Shown: positions 1 through 22,845 of the stretch, piece after piece | Layout: each line of letters starts with the position of its first letter | Numbering within the stretch: position 1 is the stretch's first letter | NCBI RefSeq assembly: GCF_037975245.1 | Contig: NC_092568.1 | Coordinates: 23,667,501 to 23,731,500, forward strand | Length of the DNA: 64,000 bases | Direction: 5' to 3' | DNA from: Apostichopus japonicus | Taxonomy: Eukaryota; Echinodermata; Holothuroidea; Aspidochirotida; Stichopodidae | The notes under the pieces: generated by a model | Databases searched by the model: none | Told to the model about the DNA's origin: nothing | The model's input: only the letters and a program-made list of their open reading frames with translations | Program-made: the position numbers and the translations under genes

Positions 1-2347
1 GAGGGTGAGGGTTAAATTCAAAACCATGTTAGCATTAACTAAATGTTCCTTTTACATTCAAAAGAAATGGTTGCAAACTTGATCTCCGATAAACCATGTG
101 GGGTTCTCTAGAGGCGGTATAGATTGCCCCGTATATGTCCGTGAAGTAGTCGGGAAGCAACTTGCTACTTATTCACTACATTTGTTGTGTGCAATAATCT
201 CATTCAAAATCTGTGGAAAGTTTTTGAAAAGCTCTTTCAGTTTCCAAGATATACACAATTGAAGTTTTGATATGTCTGGGGTAACTCATTAACTTTGTGC
301 AAACTTTGACGTAGAGTGTTGTGCTCATCAAACTTTCTTATTTTAGCCCTGAATAATGTGATGTTTCTCTTTTCAAATAAAAGACATCAAATATTTCAAT
401 ATCGCTTTAGGCCATTTTGTGTTCAGTGTCCTCGCTACGAAAGTTGAAAAAAAACAGAGGAATAACATAACCGAAAATTTGGAAGTCACTCCCTTTACAT
501 CATCAGTGTGCATAATCAGCCAATATTTATTCATAAATGAAACTAAAGTTACAGCTAATTGGGACAATTTCCTAATGATAATATACCTCTCTAAACTGTA
601 CTCCAATATCATGCTTCAAAGCACTGGTACTGACAGTACAAACAGTTCCTATAACCTTGATCTGATAGAAACATGATATTCATACTGCTCGTACTGACAA
701 AACGAGTACTCTGACACTACATAGAAAAAAAATTCCCAACTGGGTGAGAATTAAGAAAAATCTTGTATAAAATGGTCAATCTTTGATTGAATTTAATGGG
801 GAGTTGCAGCTATTTTCATGATTTCTAAAGCCTATTAGAGTGATTAGGACAATGTTGTTACTAGTTGTCTGTAGACATTTCAAGCCTATATGCTTGAGCA
901 CCATGCATATTTGCCAACCCTGTATATTGCTCAATCTAGCAAGAAGGGAGACTGGGATGCTCTGTAACCCTTTGCTCTAAACGTTGTCTTCCTTTGGCAC
1001 ACTCTGGCCTAACAATTTATTGAGAACTCTCGGTTTTTTTGCGTTGTTATTAACGCGGTTTATCTATATTATAAAGTGCTGAGAACGTAATATATGCATG
1101 TACTTCTGTAGTTTGAAATCATCCATTTTCGATCAATCACTAACAATGTGAATGTTTTTGCTAACGGTTCAATAAATTTCCAATCATAGTTCTCAAGCTT
1201 TTATATTGCATGAAATTATCAAATTATGTATTTTATGCCCAGCTATTTTTAGTTTTTTTTATGCCCAGCTATTTACAAAACATAATTGGTACACTTAAAT
1301 ATGTATTTTAGCAAAGGTCGCCATAAAAATCAGTGATTTACGAAATATACGTGAGTATGTATGAAGTGACTACCGTGTTGCGTGATTTTTTTAAATGATA
1401 TTTCATGAATACGTCATTTCAAACCGAACCTTTATCAAAGTACATGGAGTAGTGGGACATTGCGAGGGTGAGATGGGTGGAGTGGGGTGGATGGGAGTGG
1501 TGCAGAAATAAGAAATGTCATTAGTTTGGGCTGCAAATTAGAATGCTTTAAAATTAAAATAAATTATGAAATTCGCTCCTGGACGCTCCGACCCATTTCC
1601 GGGAGTTACGACGAATTTTAAAACTGAAAGAAAATGGTCTCAGTAAGGGGAAAAGGTGTAAGTTGCGAGTTAAAGGATGAAAATTTGTGACCAGGATTTA
1701 ACCTTTCAGCAATATTTAACAGCTAAACTGGTGCCAATGATGCATGGATGATGAACTGTGACGTTTATTGCGAGAGTGCAAGTACATTAAAAATAAACAC
1801 GACAATCTCAATCCTTCATTCCCAGTCGGAGAAATGAGCAAGGGAAGTAATGTTTTGTTTTTATTACTGTGCGGCTGGACAAACACTCCAGTCGCCCGCC
1901 CCCCCCCCCCTTAACATGACCCGAATTAATGAAAGCAAACTACAATATATACCGTACATTCGTATAAATACGTTACAGTGGGCGAGAGTCATAGTGTGGG
2001 TTAATGTGGGTTGAACACTATCGCAAAGTTGAACCAACGTGCACAGATACCACACATCTCACCAACACCCACCCCTACAGGTTCCTGCGTTAGTGACTGA
2101 GAAGACCGACCCACCAGAAGAAGAAAAAAAATTGCTGAACAGAACATAAAAAGTTCAATGCAGATGACTGTGAATTAAAGACTTCATAATGCGTTTAGGC
2201 AAGAGAAGTACGGATCCCACTTACCCCACCCTTGCCTAAGGGGAAGTACGGATCCCACCTACCCCACCTGTTCAGATAGATCTATTTACAGTAAATAAAA
2301 TTTCACTTTTGTAATAATAATCATAAAAAAAAACTCATTGTACTCAC
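1..2347. other. SLC6 intron 3 (partial), no recognisable exon
   Basis: The region after the third SLC6 exon. I find no TM4-like SLC6 exon on the minus strand and no other coding signal. It holds AT-rich unique-looking DNA, a short poly-C run near 1901-1912 and a local duplication of TACGGATCCCACYTACCCCACC near 2210-2270. Confidence 0.5.
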
Positions 2348-11666
<9,319 letters not shown>

Positions 11667-12365
11667 CTTTGATCTTAAAGGTAAACGAAGAAATTATGTT
11701 TATTCAAGATAGCGAAGACAGGTGATAAACGACAGGGGACCCTTCTATGTTTAAAGGTCAAAACATGTATAGCGATATATCACACACCATATTCGAACAG
11801 CAGTGCACAGTCTAGTCGAAGTGTGTGTACGAAGCACATGTGTACTGGTAGGGTGCTATATACATAAGCGCTTATAATAGTACAGTGGCGCTATTTTCGA
11901 AAGGGAGAACGGAATATACATACGAATTCAAAGTAACATAAGTAGCCTATGTATACTCAGACTTGAATGGTTTGTTTAAAAAAAAATTACCATATATTTA
12001 TGTATAATGTTACTTAGGTCAAAGTATGAATGAACGTTTCGTGCGGTATGCATTAATTATGAAAAATGATGCACCCATAATTAGGGTTTGTCACTGTTGA
12101 ATGATGGAAGGATTACTGTGCAGAATGACTACTGAAAGAGAAACGAATCTGAACTTAATGGGCATACGAGCAGCCAGGAAAGGACTCGCTGTCCGGGTAA
12201 CAATTTATTTGGTCTGGGGATCAAACTTTAATACGCCTGGCAGGGAAACGGTGAAGGGGATTGTTTTATTGAATTTTTGTGGTCACGTCTACATGCCAAA
12301 TCTTGTCATAAAGTGTAAATATGCCAGGGGGATGCGAATATGTTTCTCTACTTTCAAACAAGCAT
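11667..12365. other. Upstream flank of SLC6 start, 5' UTR/promoter region unresolved
   Basis: DNA upstream of the SLC6 ATG. It probably holds 5' UTR exon(s) or promoter sequence, but no TATA box or initiator can be assigned with confidence. An open frame at 12101-12367 (+) matches nothing I know. Confidence 0.4.
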
Positions 12366-12373
12366 GAAGAGGG

Positions 12374-13400
12374 CACTGGCGGATCCAGGGCCTTTGTTTG
12401 GGAGGGGCCAAAGTGGCATTAGAGTGATATGGGGGAGGGGTCTAAGGGGAGGGGGTGCCCCCCTCCCATTTTGAAAATTTGCTATTGCTGAATGCCCTCA
12501 GATGCAATTTGGTGCGACAAAAGTGTACAATGGTGATGTTAAATTACTTCTAAAAAAATGTTTCCCAGGTGTAATTTTCTAAAATATTTATAAAACAAAG
12601 TTGGGATCATCTTTCTCAAGAAATTTTATTTCTCATAGGTTATAAATTTCTTACAACCAGCCTGTAACTGCAAAATGGTGTTAAACTGTAAATCCTCATG
12701 CTCATACATTTACATAGCTCCCAACTCTTGAGAAGGCAAATGCTGGTCCATGCCACGAATCGCCGTCCTGGGGGAGGGGTATAAGGGGAGGGGGTGTCCC
12801 CCTCCCCTTTTGATTTTTTTTGGAATCCTGGTGATGCCTACATGTAAATTGGTGGCACTTAGAAAGGCTTTTGTCACCCAAAATTTTCTGAGAAATATGC
12901 ATTTTTTTTGTGTGTAACATCAATAAATTGAATAGTAGGTGATAATTCATTCTTTCCCGTGGCATGAAAATGTTCGCTGCTCGCCCCAATGAAAAGAATT
13001 ATAGGCTAATTTGAGGTTCAAATGATGCTGTAAAGGAGGTTTTATACTCTATTATGCTAAATGCTAAAGAAATGATGGTTGCTAAGTCAAAATTTGATGC
13101 AATTTTTGTTATGTATACTTGACAATTACAATGCGTTTTTTCGGACGCTTGTGCGGGTCAGCGGGTTTGGGTGTTAGAATGCGGGTCTAATTCCCGCGAA
13201 TTGCGGGTCAGTTGGGAGCTCTGCATTTAATTTTAAACCAGAAAACGAAAAGGTTTAGACTAGTCTACCACTGCTATTCCTCTCTTTTTTTTTAAATTTC
13301 CAATCATATGATATAGCGGATGTTCGGAAACTCTTTTTGGCTCACCTTTGGGGGGGGGCCATGGCCCCCCTTGGCCCCCCCCCCCTTGGATCCGCCAGTG
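12374..13400. mobile_element. hAT-like non-autonomous element, 1027 bp, with 8-bp target duplication
   Basis: The ends are inverted repeats: CACTGGCGGATCCAGGG on the left, and the complement of CACTGGCGGATCCAAGGG on the right (14 bp perfect). An exact 8-bp direct repeat GAAGAGGG flanks it (12366-12373 and 13401-13408). Eight-bp duplications are typical of the hAT superfamily. No transposase frame is present. A second repeat of about 505 bp is nested inside at 12716-13220. Confidence 0.85.
12716..13220 (+). mobile_element. Nested TIR repeat with AGCTCCCAACT ends (copy 1)
   Basis: It starts AGCTCCCAACT and ends AGTTGGGAGCT, a perfect 11-bp inverted repeat, inside the larger element. An inverted homologue with the same internal order lies at 47563-48045. 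Shared interior motifs are CTTGAGAAGGCAAATGCTGG, a G-rich hairpin, and a GCGGGTCAGCGGGTTTGGGT block. The heptamer CATTTAC or close variants flanks both copies. Confidence 0.65.
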
Positions 13401-13480
13401 GAAGAGGGGACGGGGTCAGGGGCTTGAAACCCCGGAAGAATTTATAGTGTGGGAACAAATATGAGATAATATAAATATCT

Positions 13481-13592
13481 TTATCTATATATCTATATAT
13501 ATCTATATATATCTATAAATATATATATATATATATATCATTGAAATCGTAATTATTATATATGTGTGTGTATGTGTGTGTATATATGCGAT
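13481..13592. repeat. ATCTAT / AT / GT microsatellite
   Basis: Imperfect ATCTATAT repeats pass into AT and then GTGT runs. Confidence 0.85.
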
Positions 13593-13740
13593 GGTGTACG
13601 TGTCGAATTAAACAACTTATAGACATTGTACTTTGAACGCTAGTCTGTCAAGTGCGCTAAATGCATCATAATAGTCAACGTAGGCCTACTATCACCACGT
13701 TCTGTACAGCATTATGTGTGTGTAATAACTTGATTGGTTT

Positions 13741-14192
13741 ACTCCTCGTAGTCATTGTTACTACACCAGAGATAGTTCTGATTACGTCATCCCTTTCGTT
13801 AGACTCTTAATTAGCCAGCGTAACATAAGATATTTAGGACCGTTCACCTGCAATGTTCTCCCAGACTCGATCAAAATTCTTCTTTCCTACTAAGCTTTAA
13901 AAGGAATTACAAATCCTATACTTGTTATCTATTTATACTTCATTTACATTTTGATATTGTTATAGCCATGCGTTTCCCCTTTTCTTTCTGTTTAATGTTT
14001 TGTTCTGTTTAACTGTATTGTTCTTTCCAGTCTTGAGCATGTTTTCTTTGTTCTCTGTTAAAGGGGATTCACATCCCACAAGCTATAAGTAGCTTCCTTG
14101 TGTCATCCCCTCAATCGTTTATCATGTATTATATGACACACATCACTGTTAACTCTTTGCACATTGTTGGTTGAAATAAAGTTGAATTGAAT
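13741..14192 (+). mobile_element. LINE 3' fragment with decayed reverse-transcriptase C-terminus
   Basis: The frame reads SHCYYTRDSSDYVIPFVRL, then RNIRYLGPF and NVLPDSIKILLSY before a stop. A +1 frame continues FKRNYKSYTC. This matches the end of CR1/Jockey-type ORF2 proteins (NYxTRxSS..IPFxR, then G...WNSLPDxI, then TFKxxLK). The tail ends TTGAAATAAAGTTGAATTGA, a usual LINE terminus. It is broken by a frameshift and 5'-truncated. Confidence 0.75.
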
Positions 14193-14609
14193 CAGTGAAT
14201 AACTGCAATGCATTGTCAATTCGCTCAAGACTGCCGCATAGAAACACAACATAAAGAACAACTTACTTTTTGCATTTGTTTTGTGTTCTTTGTCTTCTTG
14301 AAACGTTCATGGTCTAGTAACCACGTACACTTTGATTTGGTCCTTCCCGGATTAGTTCCTATACCCTTTACTTTATCGTTAGTCTTTCTTTGAATTATTT
14401 AACTGTTTTGTTTTATTTTATGCCACATTCAGGCAACGGCATGGGCGGATTGGCCTACCGGCTTGGAATCCGACTTGAAGTGTCGAACGCGCCGAATTAT
14501 TATTGGTCACGACTTGGGTTCTGGTCACTTGCCGCTCCCCATCTTTCTTAGTTCAGATTGTATAAGCAGATAGATGGTGCAGAACGATGTAGATAGTTTG
14601 GGGATTCGA

Positions 14610-14986
14610 CAAGGGCGTAGGAACCGGGGGGGGGGGGCTGGGGGGCGCCAGCACCCCCAGTGAAAAATATGGGGGGGGGGCGGAAGTATCATTCCGCCCC
14701 CCCCCCCCGCTCAGCAAGTCAGAAAACCCCTTTTTCATTTCCAAATCAGAAAAAAAATCTCATTTGGAGCACCAAATTGCATCTAAGGCCAGGTGAAAAT
14801 GCAAAATTATTTACAAAATGGAGTGGGTGTTAAAGTGTGCTATATTGCACCAAATTGCATCTGAGGCCACCTGGAAATGCAAAAAAATCCAAAGGGGGAG
14901 GGGGACACCCCCTCCCCTTAGACCCCTCCCCCAGGCCGGCCATCAGTCTTCAGCCCCTCACTCAAAAGTACCTTCCTACGCCACTG
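14610..14986 (+). mobile_element. hAT-like MITE, 377 bp (family A, copy 1)
   Basis: Ends CAAGGGCGTAGGAAC and the complement of CAGTGGCGTAGGAAGG. The direct repeat GGATTCGA flanks it exactly (14602-14609 and 14987-14994). The interior has GC-rich stem sequences, the motif CCAAATTGCATCTGAGGCC and a GGGGAGGGGGACACCCCCTC hairpin. It has no coding capacity. The same element occurs inverted at 30630-31003. Confidence 0.88.
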
Positions 14987-14994
14987 GGATTCGA

Positions 14995-16185
14995 TATATG
15001 ATTGTAAATAATATATGTACGAAAATATATGATGATGCATGAGTAGTCCGTCGTGTTTTCAAATTTATTCATGACATTTGTAACTTTCCCTCAGTTTAAA
15101 CAGCTAGGGAGTTTTTCACCAATGACAACATCCTGCTCTGAGGGGGAATTCGAGTGTCTCGTTCATCTGCCATTTGATATAACTTCGACCGCTTAGGACA
15201 GATTGAAAACAACCTTATACTTTCCGTTGTAACATTATCAAATGATCACAAATATATATACCACGAAATGATGTCTAACTATGGCGTAGTATGAATACAC
15301 CCACGATGTAGGCCCCCGTATATATAGTGTAGTTATTATTATTATTATTTTTTTTTTCGTGCAGGATTGAAGCAAACAGTCCTAAATCCCATCTTAAATG
15401 CTCCAAGCAAGATGGAGAGACTGAACAAACACAAACGAAATTTCCAAATATGTAAAGTCACGTATTTTATATACAATAAAATATAACAGCTGACGACGTT
15501 CCATTGACAATATAGCGTTATAAACACATTCACGTCGGATAATTCCAGGCGTAGCTGGCTGCACCTGATGATAAATTAATACTTCATCAACTGACTGAAA
15601 AGTCAAAGAGGGGTGGAAGAAGGGAGGGGGGAGGTGTTGCAGACAATTAAAATAAGTGGCAAGCATTGTCCTGAGGCAACATATTGGGGAGGGGAGGGGT
15701 AATTTTATAATCAATGCAATTAGCAAGGCTATCCATTGAATTGATTAATTGGATCAATTGGCAAGTCATTAGATAGTAAGGATTAAAAACTTTCTACAAA
15801 TTATACAACATGATACTAAACGAAATAAAAAATGCCCAATACAGCATTTGTACCAGCTGACCAGGTAGGAACAGAAGGGGAACCAAATTCAACCAATACC
15901 ATACCATCTATGAATGAAAAATCGCGGAAGGAATCCGGATGGGAAAGGCACCGATTTTATTCACCATGCAGGTAATACTGTTAGATTGAAGCTATTAATA
16001 TGAAGTGTAAATCAATCCCCAGGCCAGATCTTACATATATTTGTTTCTTGGTCGATGTAAGGTTGTTTACAAATAACGAACACGAGCTCTTATATCCCAC
16101 TCCCTCGTCCCTCTCGTGCAGTTAGTCAATGCTTATACTTTCTTTTTCGCAGCCCAGTCACCTTTTCCTAAATTCTTGTAAATTC
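14995..16185. other. Intergenic, nothing recognised
   Basis: No gene or clear repeat. Overlapping open frames on the minus strand (15345-15726) resemble nothing I know and are probably chance. Confidence 0.4.
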
Positions 16186-16530
<345 letters not shown>

Positions 16531-16944
16531 CATCAACTATCAACCAACACTTATCTAATGCGCTGTACAAAACAAGGAATACGAGACAAAAGTACAAAAA
16601 AGTGATGTACAAAGATAATCTATAGATCCTAGAAAAAAGCCACGTTTTAATTTTAACTGCTTCAATACACGTTCAGCTGATACGATCAAGGAAGTATCCC
16701 AGTGTACAATTAACAATCAGTGTGTGTACATAGTATATACCCGTATCTGCCGATTGCATTCTGACTGTTTACATTATATAGTAATGTCACTTCCCAATAA
16801 AAGGAAACGATTCCACGTATATAAATCATCATATTTGCCAAACCAAATAGCCTACATACGGAGGGAATATTCGGTATGAAAGCAATTACGTGCTGATGAA
16901 ATTCAACAACCGTTATAAAAAAAGAACTTAAACAAAGAGTGAAT

Positions 16945-17130
16945 TATGGAGGAGGGAAACTGGGGGAGGAGAGGGAAGGAGGAGGGAGGGAGGGAAGAGG
17001 GAGGGAGGGAGCAGGGGAGAAAGGGGGAATGGAGGGAGGATGGGAGGAAGGGAGGATTTGGAGGAAGGGAGGAAGGGAGGAAAGGAGGAAGGAGGGAAGG
17101 GGGGAAGGGGGAAGGAAGGGGGACCTTCGT
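16945..17130. repeat. Purine-rich (GGGA)n tract
   Basis: About 185 bp that is nearly all purine on the plus strand, made of imperfect GGGAGG, GGAAGG and GGAGG units. Such homopurine tracts can form triplex or G-quadruplex structures. Confidence 0.85.
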
Positions 17131-19005
17131 TTCTTCGATATTTTCCGACAGTTGTCTTCATATAACCTTCAGAACAGATGGTTTGCAATGCAATTGCCCT
17201 AAATGAGCGTAATAAGCTATGGTATGTTTGTCCTACAAGTTTTGTATTGCCCGTGGTGTTTAGCCAACCATTATCCATAGTTATATAAACGTCTGAGTTT
17301 ACCATTCCAAAATTTGAATACAAGTTCGCCATTTTGAGAAAATAGTACTGCATGCTTAATAGAACGCTATACGGTTTACTTTCTTGACACGCTGTATAAA
17401 ACTATAGAGTGAGACAATATAATCACATTTCAAATGTAGGTCACCATTTTTTATTCCTTGTCGAAGGAATCGATGCGATAGTGATGGCGTGTGTGTGTGC
17501 ATGTGTGTAGAAGTAAAAGTTGCTTGAACTTTAAACTTGGTTTGTTGGTAGCCCTTAATGGTGAGCAGATTATCCTTATTGTTTTCATGGAGGTCAAATG
17601 TCATTTGAGTTCACCAGAGGACAAAGGCTGAAAACCTTGTAAACACGATATCTCAAGAAGTAAAAGTGGCTTGAACTTAAAACTTGGTATGTTGGTAGCT
17701 CTTAGTGAGAAAATGATCCCCATCGTTTATAATGGAGGTCAAAGGTCGTTCAAGGTCAATTGCAGGTTGCAGTCAGAATAAGTCTGATTATGCAGAAAGT
17801 TTGTTTGACCTTCAACCCTCTTTGCATAGGTACGCAGTAATCAATTCTGCAAGATTTGCCATTTTCTGCTCAGCAATTCCGATCGTTAGAAAATCTTGTA
17901 AATAAAGTTTCTTCTCATATTGGCAGGGAATCACTAAATCATTTGACTTTCTGGTTACACAAATCGTTTATTCGCCGCAAAAAAAGGAGAAAAAACCCAC
18001 TTATTTTAGTATGTCGGCTGCGAATAATATGACGCATTGCTGTTTTATTGCCCCACCCCTTCCCCACACCCTAAATGGGAACTGGAACAAGTTAACACTG
18101 TATACGAAAGATAGCAGATGGTTTATTATATTTGATCATTGCATTACAATGTTATTAAATGTAGAAGACAAGGAAAGTAATAATGGGAGAAACAAATTGA
18201 CAATTGAAGAAATTAATGGCTATATAACGGGATTCGAACCCATTAATTTCTTTGCTCTTTTACATAAATATATAGTTATAAATAGGTAGGCCTACCCTGT
18301 TAGAAAAAAGGGAATTAATTGTGACATTTTGACGTGATATTACCGTGGCACGCATTTTGTTTAAGGCTAAAATAATGAGAAACGTTATTTAGCATGTGCA
18401 TTCATCGTTAGTTAACGTTCATGCCTGTTCTGTAAAATAACAGAACGTGTATGAACGTAAAAGTACCGTAATACCGTAAATTAACATTCGCTATTCGTTG
18501 TAGACAGTTGAACGCACTATTAATTGCGTTGTTAACGTTAATTAAGAATAAACGGTACTTTATGGTGGGCATAAGGAGTTAACACCCGTGATTCAACTAT
18601 TGTGTACGCACCGCCGGCTATTACACTGTATTACCGTTTCTTCTAACAGTGTTTGTTAATCATGTAAGTTGGTATATATACCTAACTAACCGCATAGATA
18701 ATTACATCATAATCATCATAAAGCTGCATCATAAAGCTGCAAATCTCCATCAATTAAGGAGTCACGAATCGATCACTTGCGGTATCCACTAGCCTGTGAA
18801 GGCACTTGTGGTATATAAAAGTAGGCGAAACTTATCCCGATGAAAGAAGTACACTTTGCATTAGAGGAATTGTTTCTTAACCGGCAATAACGACGGCTTC
18901 AAATGTACCCGTACTATATGCGAAGTATATAACAGGGCAGTATGTGGTGCCTTTAAGCAATGCTCTCTGAAGAAAAGATTACAGTCCAAAACTATTTGTC
19001 GAAAT
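17131..19005. other. Intergenic, no gene recognised
   Basis: Contains two diverged copies of a short segment (17508-17600 and 17660-17765), each with AAGTAAAAGTKGCTTGAACTT followed by a GGAGGTCAAAKGTC block. Otherwise nothing recognised. A TTCGAAT motif near 18233 was tested as a tRNA T-arm and rejected. Confidence 0.4.
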
Positions 19006-19087
19006 ATTCGGGCAAGAATCGTTGACGATTCGGGCAAGAATCGCAACGATTCCGGTTAGAATCGGAAACGATTCGGTCAAGAATCGA
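19006..19087. repeat. Short tandem repeat with ACGATTCGGGCAAGAATCG units
   Basis: Three to four imperfect units of about 24 bp. Each is itself partly palindromic (CGATTC...GAATCG). Confidence 0.75.
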
Positions 19088-19289
19088 AGAAAATTCTAGC
19101 AAGCGACCGATATATTTGTTTTAAACTTTGCTGCTCGAAAAATTTTCAACAACTTTTGCCCAAGTTTTGACCCCCCCCCCCCCCTCCTGCCCGGCCTCAT
19201 ACGCTTATGGCTGCCGGTATTCTACCGTAAAAATACAACATTTTTTCTAACAGTTATGTGTATATACAAAGACACTTGCGATATATTTA

Positions 19290-19291
19290 CA

Positions 19292-19374
<83 letters not shown>
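19290..19374. repeat. AT dinucleotide microsatellite
   Basis: About 42 AT units. Confidence 0.95.
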
Positions 19375-19378
<4 letters not shown>

Positions 19379-21536
19379 CTTCCAATTCCGTGTATGGATG
19401 GAGACTCTTACTAACCAATAAAGTCACACGTGTTCTTGGCGTATATTAATCAACTCAAATATTTCAAACATAATTTTGTTTTATTATTCTATTTTTATGC
19501 AAAGTCATCTACCATCGCCTAGCAAACAGATCAATCCAATTGACGTCAGACAAGTATACGTACCCACATATTATATATGTTGTTTGGTACGATAAACTGA
19601 TAAAGTGATAAGAATTTATGACAAAAACTCAAGTCATCGTTGCAGTTTGGATCTTACACTGACCGTTAACGCGTTGAAGCACGTCCAAGGAGCTTCCATG
19701 AGAACTGAGCCACGAGCCCAAATATCCCTACCCCTCATCAGAAGCGATGCTCAATTCATGAAAGCTATAGCTTGGACTGACGGTATACTTTGATGCCACA
19801 GTAACTAATGAGTCTCTGTTAGCAAGCTCTGAAAACTGTAGATGAAGTTTTCGACATCTTGATAGATCTCGCGACTAACCAACATTTGTTGTTGTTTTTT
19901 TTTTAAATATTTTTACTTTGGCTTCCACTTATATATGGTTCGCGCCTCATAGTTAGTGGACGGTCGGTCTAATGTAGTAGTGAAACACTTTCTAATGGTC
20001 GATGAAAGTTAATTTGAACTTACTAACTGTCAATACTCATTTCATAGCATGAAGGAACAGTATTTTCTTGTCTATATACTTAGTAGGCTATATAGTAGGC
20101 CCTTGCTTCCTGGACCGTCGACCTAGATATGAGTAGCTAGTGGCACCAAATTCATGGACATCCTTAGAAATTTCATGGAAGCATGAGGGCCAAAAATCGA
20201 TTCTATTTGTGGTAGTAAGTTTTTCGCTGATGTCATCATGTGTTGTGAAAAGGATAATGAAATGATAATAGATAACAAGTTTAAAAGGTATACTGTTAAG
20301 ATTCGAAAGCATATACTGTCGGAATTTTGAAACGTCACACCCCTTCTTCCAACTTTCCAATAGGCGAACTCCATTGCTTGGTATTCACTCATTAAGATAT
20401 ATCATTGACTATTACCTAATTAAGGCTAATAGAATAAAAAGCAATGGAATTTAGTTGAAACAGATTTGAATAAGAAAGTCAACAAAACTTTGCGCCAAAT
20501 CATCTGCCACTATTCGGCTTGTGCAATGACACTTACCTGTTTAGAACTCGGCCGGATGCAATCTTAATAATGGAATCAGCCAACAACTATCGTAGTAATG
20601 AGAGTAAAATTTAAGTGTTTTGGTATACATAGATTTTATCATAATGTGTGTTCTGTCACCAATATATAGCTACCTGCATATATCGTATACGTTTGCATCA
20701 GATACTGACTTTCATTATAAAAAAAAAGAAAAATTAAAGTACATAGCTATCTGAATAAAAAATGCTGGTATTGGATAATTTAAGTGAACCCCCTAGATAG
20801 TAAGTATTATGTCAACTTTATATTAATTTGAGGCTGAGTTCTTGTTAATATACAAAATATTAATTAACGTCTCTGTTCCACACAGTCCGATCATAACCGA
20901 TGACCAGCGTGCTAATAAGTGCGTCATTAATCAATTTTAGTACGCAATGTTAGTACTGACTATGGAACGTATTGAGCGCAAGGCAAATCAAGATGGCAAT
21001 CCATGGAGTTGCAGATCTCATCTCCTCCGTGCATGACTTTACGCTTGGCATCCTAATTTTGCTAAAAAGTATGCCATTTTTTCACACAGCAAGTTTTAAC
21101 TTGATCAGACTGAATGTGTAGGAAGAGTTCGCGACACATTTTTACTCACTCACACACACATTTCTGATGTGGGGTGAAGTATATACAATCTCCCTAAACA
21201 TATATATATACATGTACATGTAGAGAGATGAGTTAATAAAGGTGGCGCACTTGCGGTATAACTTGGAATTTGTCGCTCGTGCAGAACTAATTTCCATATC
21301 TGTAAGTTCGCAGAACTGGTGAAGAAGTTGAAACCATCGTTCGAGAAGCTGTTAGAGCTGTATTATCGGACCTGCTAGAGCGTTGTGATGGCGATTCATT
21401 TGTTTCAGCTGCAGGAACGAGAGCTCCTACGCGTCCGAAAACCAGAGATCCAAAAGGTGCATGAACGATAGCGTCAAATATTACACAAAGTATAGCTGCA
21501 TAATATTACAAAATCTATAACTAACTGCAACTGCTG
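19375..21536. other. Intergenic, no gene recognised
   Basis: AT-rich DNA. Overlapping minus-strand frames at 20088-20392 have no recognisable motif. Confidence 0.4.
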
Positions 21537-22845
21537 CACGGTGACTGTCATATACCACACGGTGACTGTCACTGATGCAGGGTGACTGCTGCACGGTGAC
21601 TGTCAATGATGCAGGGTGACTGTCATATACTACACGGTGACTGTTACTGATACAGGGTTACTTTCAGGTTGATGCAGGGTGACTGTCATATACTACACGG
21701 TGACTGTTACTGATGCAGGGTAACTGTCACTGCTGCACGGTGACTGTCAGGTTGATGCAGGGTGACTGTCACTGATGCATGGTAACTGTCACTGACGTAG
21801 GGTGACTGCTGCACGGTGACTGTCAATGATGCAGGGTGACTGTCACACAATACACGGTGAATGTTACTGATGCAGGGTGACTGTCAATAATGCAGGGTGA
21901 CTGTCATATACTACATGGTGACTGTCACTGATGTAGGGTGACTGTCACTGCTGCACAGAGACTGTCATATACTACACGGTGACTGTCACTGATGTAGGGG
22001 TGACTGTCAATGATGCAGGGTGACTGTCACTGATGCAGGGTGACTGTCATCGATGCAGGGTGACTGTCATATATACTACACGGTGACTGTCACTGCTGCA
22101 AGGTGACTGTCACTGATGCAGGGTCACTGTCACTGTTGCACGTTGATTGTCAGGCTGATGCAGGGTGACTGTCACTGTGCATGGTGACTGTCATATACTA
22201 CACAGTGACTGTCACTGATGTAGGGTGACTGTCACTGCTGCACGATGACTGTCATATACTATACGGTGACTGTCACTGCTGCACGGTGACTGTCACTGAT
22301 GCAGGGTCACTGTCACTGCTGCACGTTGATTGTCAGGCTGATGCAGGGTGACTGTCACTGATGCATGGTGACTGTCATATACTACACAGTGACTGTCACT
22401 GATGCAGGGTGACTGTCACTGATGCAGGGTGACTCATCGATGCAGGGTGACTGTCATATATACTACACGGTGACTGTCACTGCTGCAAGGTTACTGTCAC
22501 TGATGCAGGGTCACTGTCACTGCTGCACGTTGATTGTCAGGCTGATGCAGGGTGACTGTCACTGATGCAGGGTGACTGTCATATACTACACGGTGACTGT
22601 CACTGATGCAGGGTTACTGTCACTGCGACTGTCAGGCTGAAGCAGGGTGACTGTCACTGATGCACTGTGACTGTCATATACTACACAGTGACTGTCATAT
22701 ACTACACGGTGACTGTCACTGATGCACTGTGACTGTCATATACTACACGGTGACTGTCATATACTACTAGGTGACTGTTACTGATGCAGGGTGACTGTCA
22801 CTGCTGCACGGTGACTGTCGCTGGTGCAGGGTGACTGTCACTGCT
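21537..22845. repeat. Minisatellite, about 1.3 kb of ~20-22 bp GGTGACTGTC units
   Basis: Several dozen units share the core GGTGACTGTC. They alternate between an ACTGATGCAG / ACTGCTGCAC spacer (20 bp) and an ATATACTACAC spacer (about 21 bp). Longer blocks such as GTTGATTGTCAGGCTGATGC recur, which shows higher-order amplification. No open frame crosses the array. Confidence 0.93.

Noticed and set aside
12702-12989. Small protein shared between 12.7 kb, 47.9 kb and similar frames at 14.8 and 30.6 kb
   Set aside because: The shared frames follow non-coding transposon copies and the GC-rich hairpin. There is no conserved start, stop or domain.
18215-18260. tRNA gene suggested by GGGTTCGAATCCCG on the minus strand
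   Set aside because: The T-arm-like stem is present, but no D-arm, anticodon stem or acceptor stem can be folded around it.
20088-20392. Overlapping minus-strand frames of about 90 residues
   Set aside because: No recognisable motif, no splice context and no support from neighbours.
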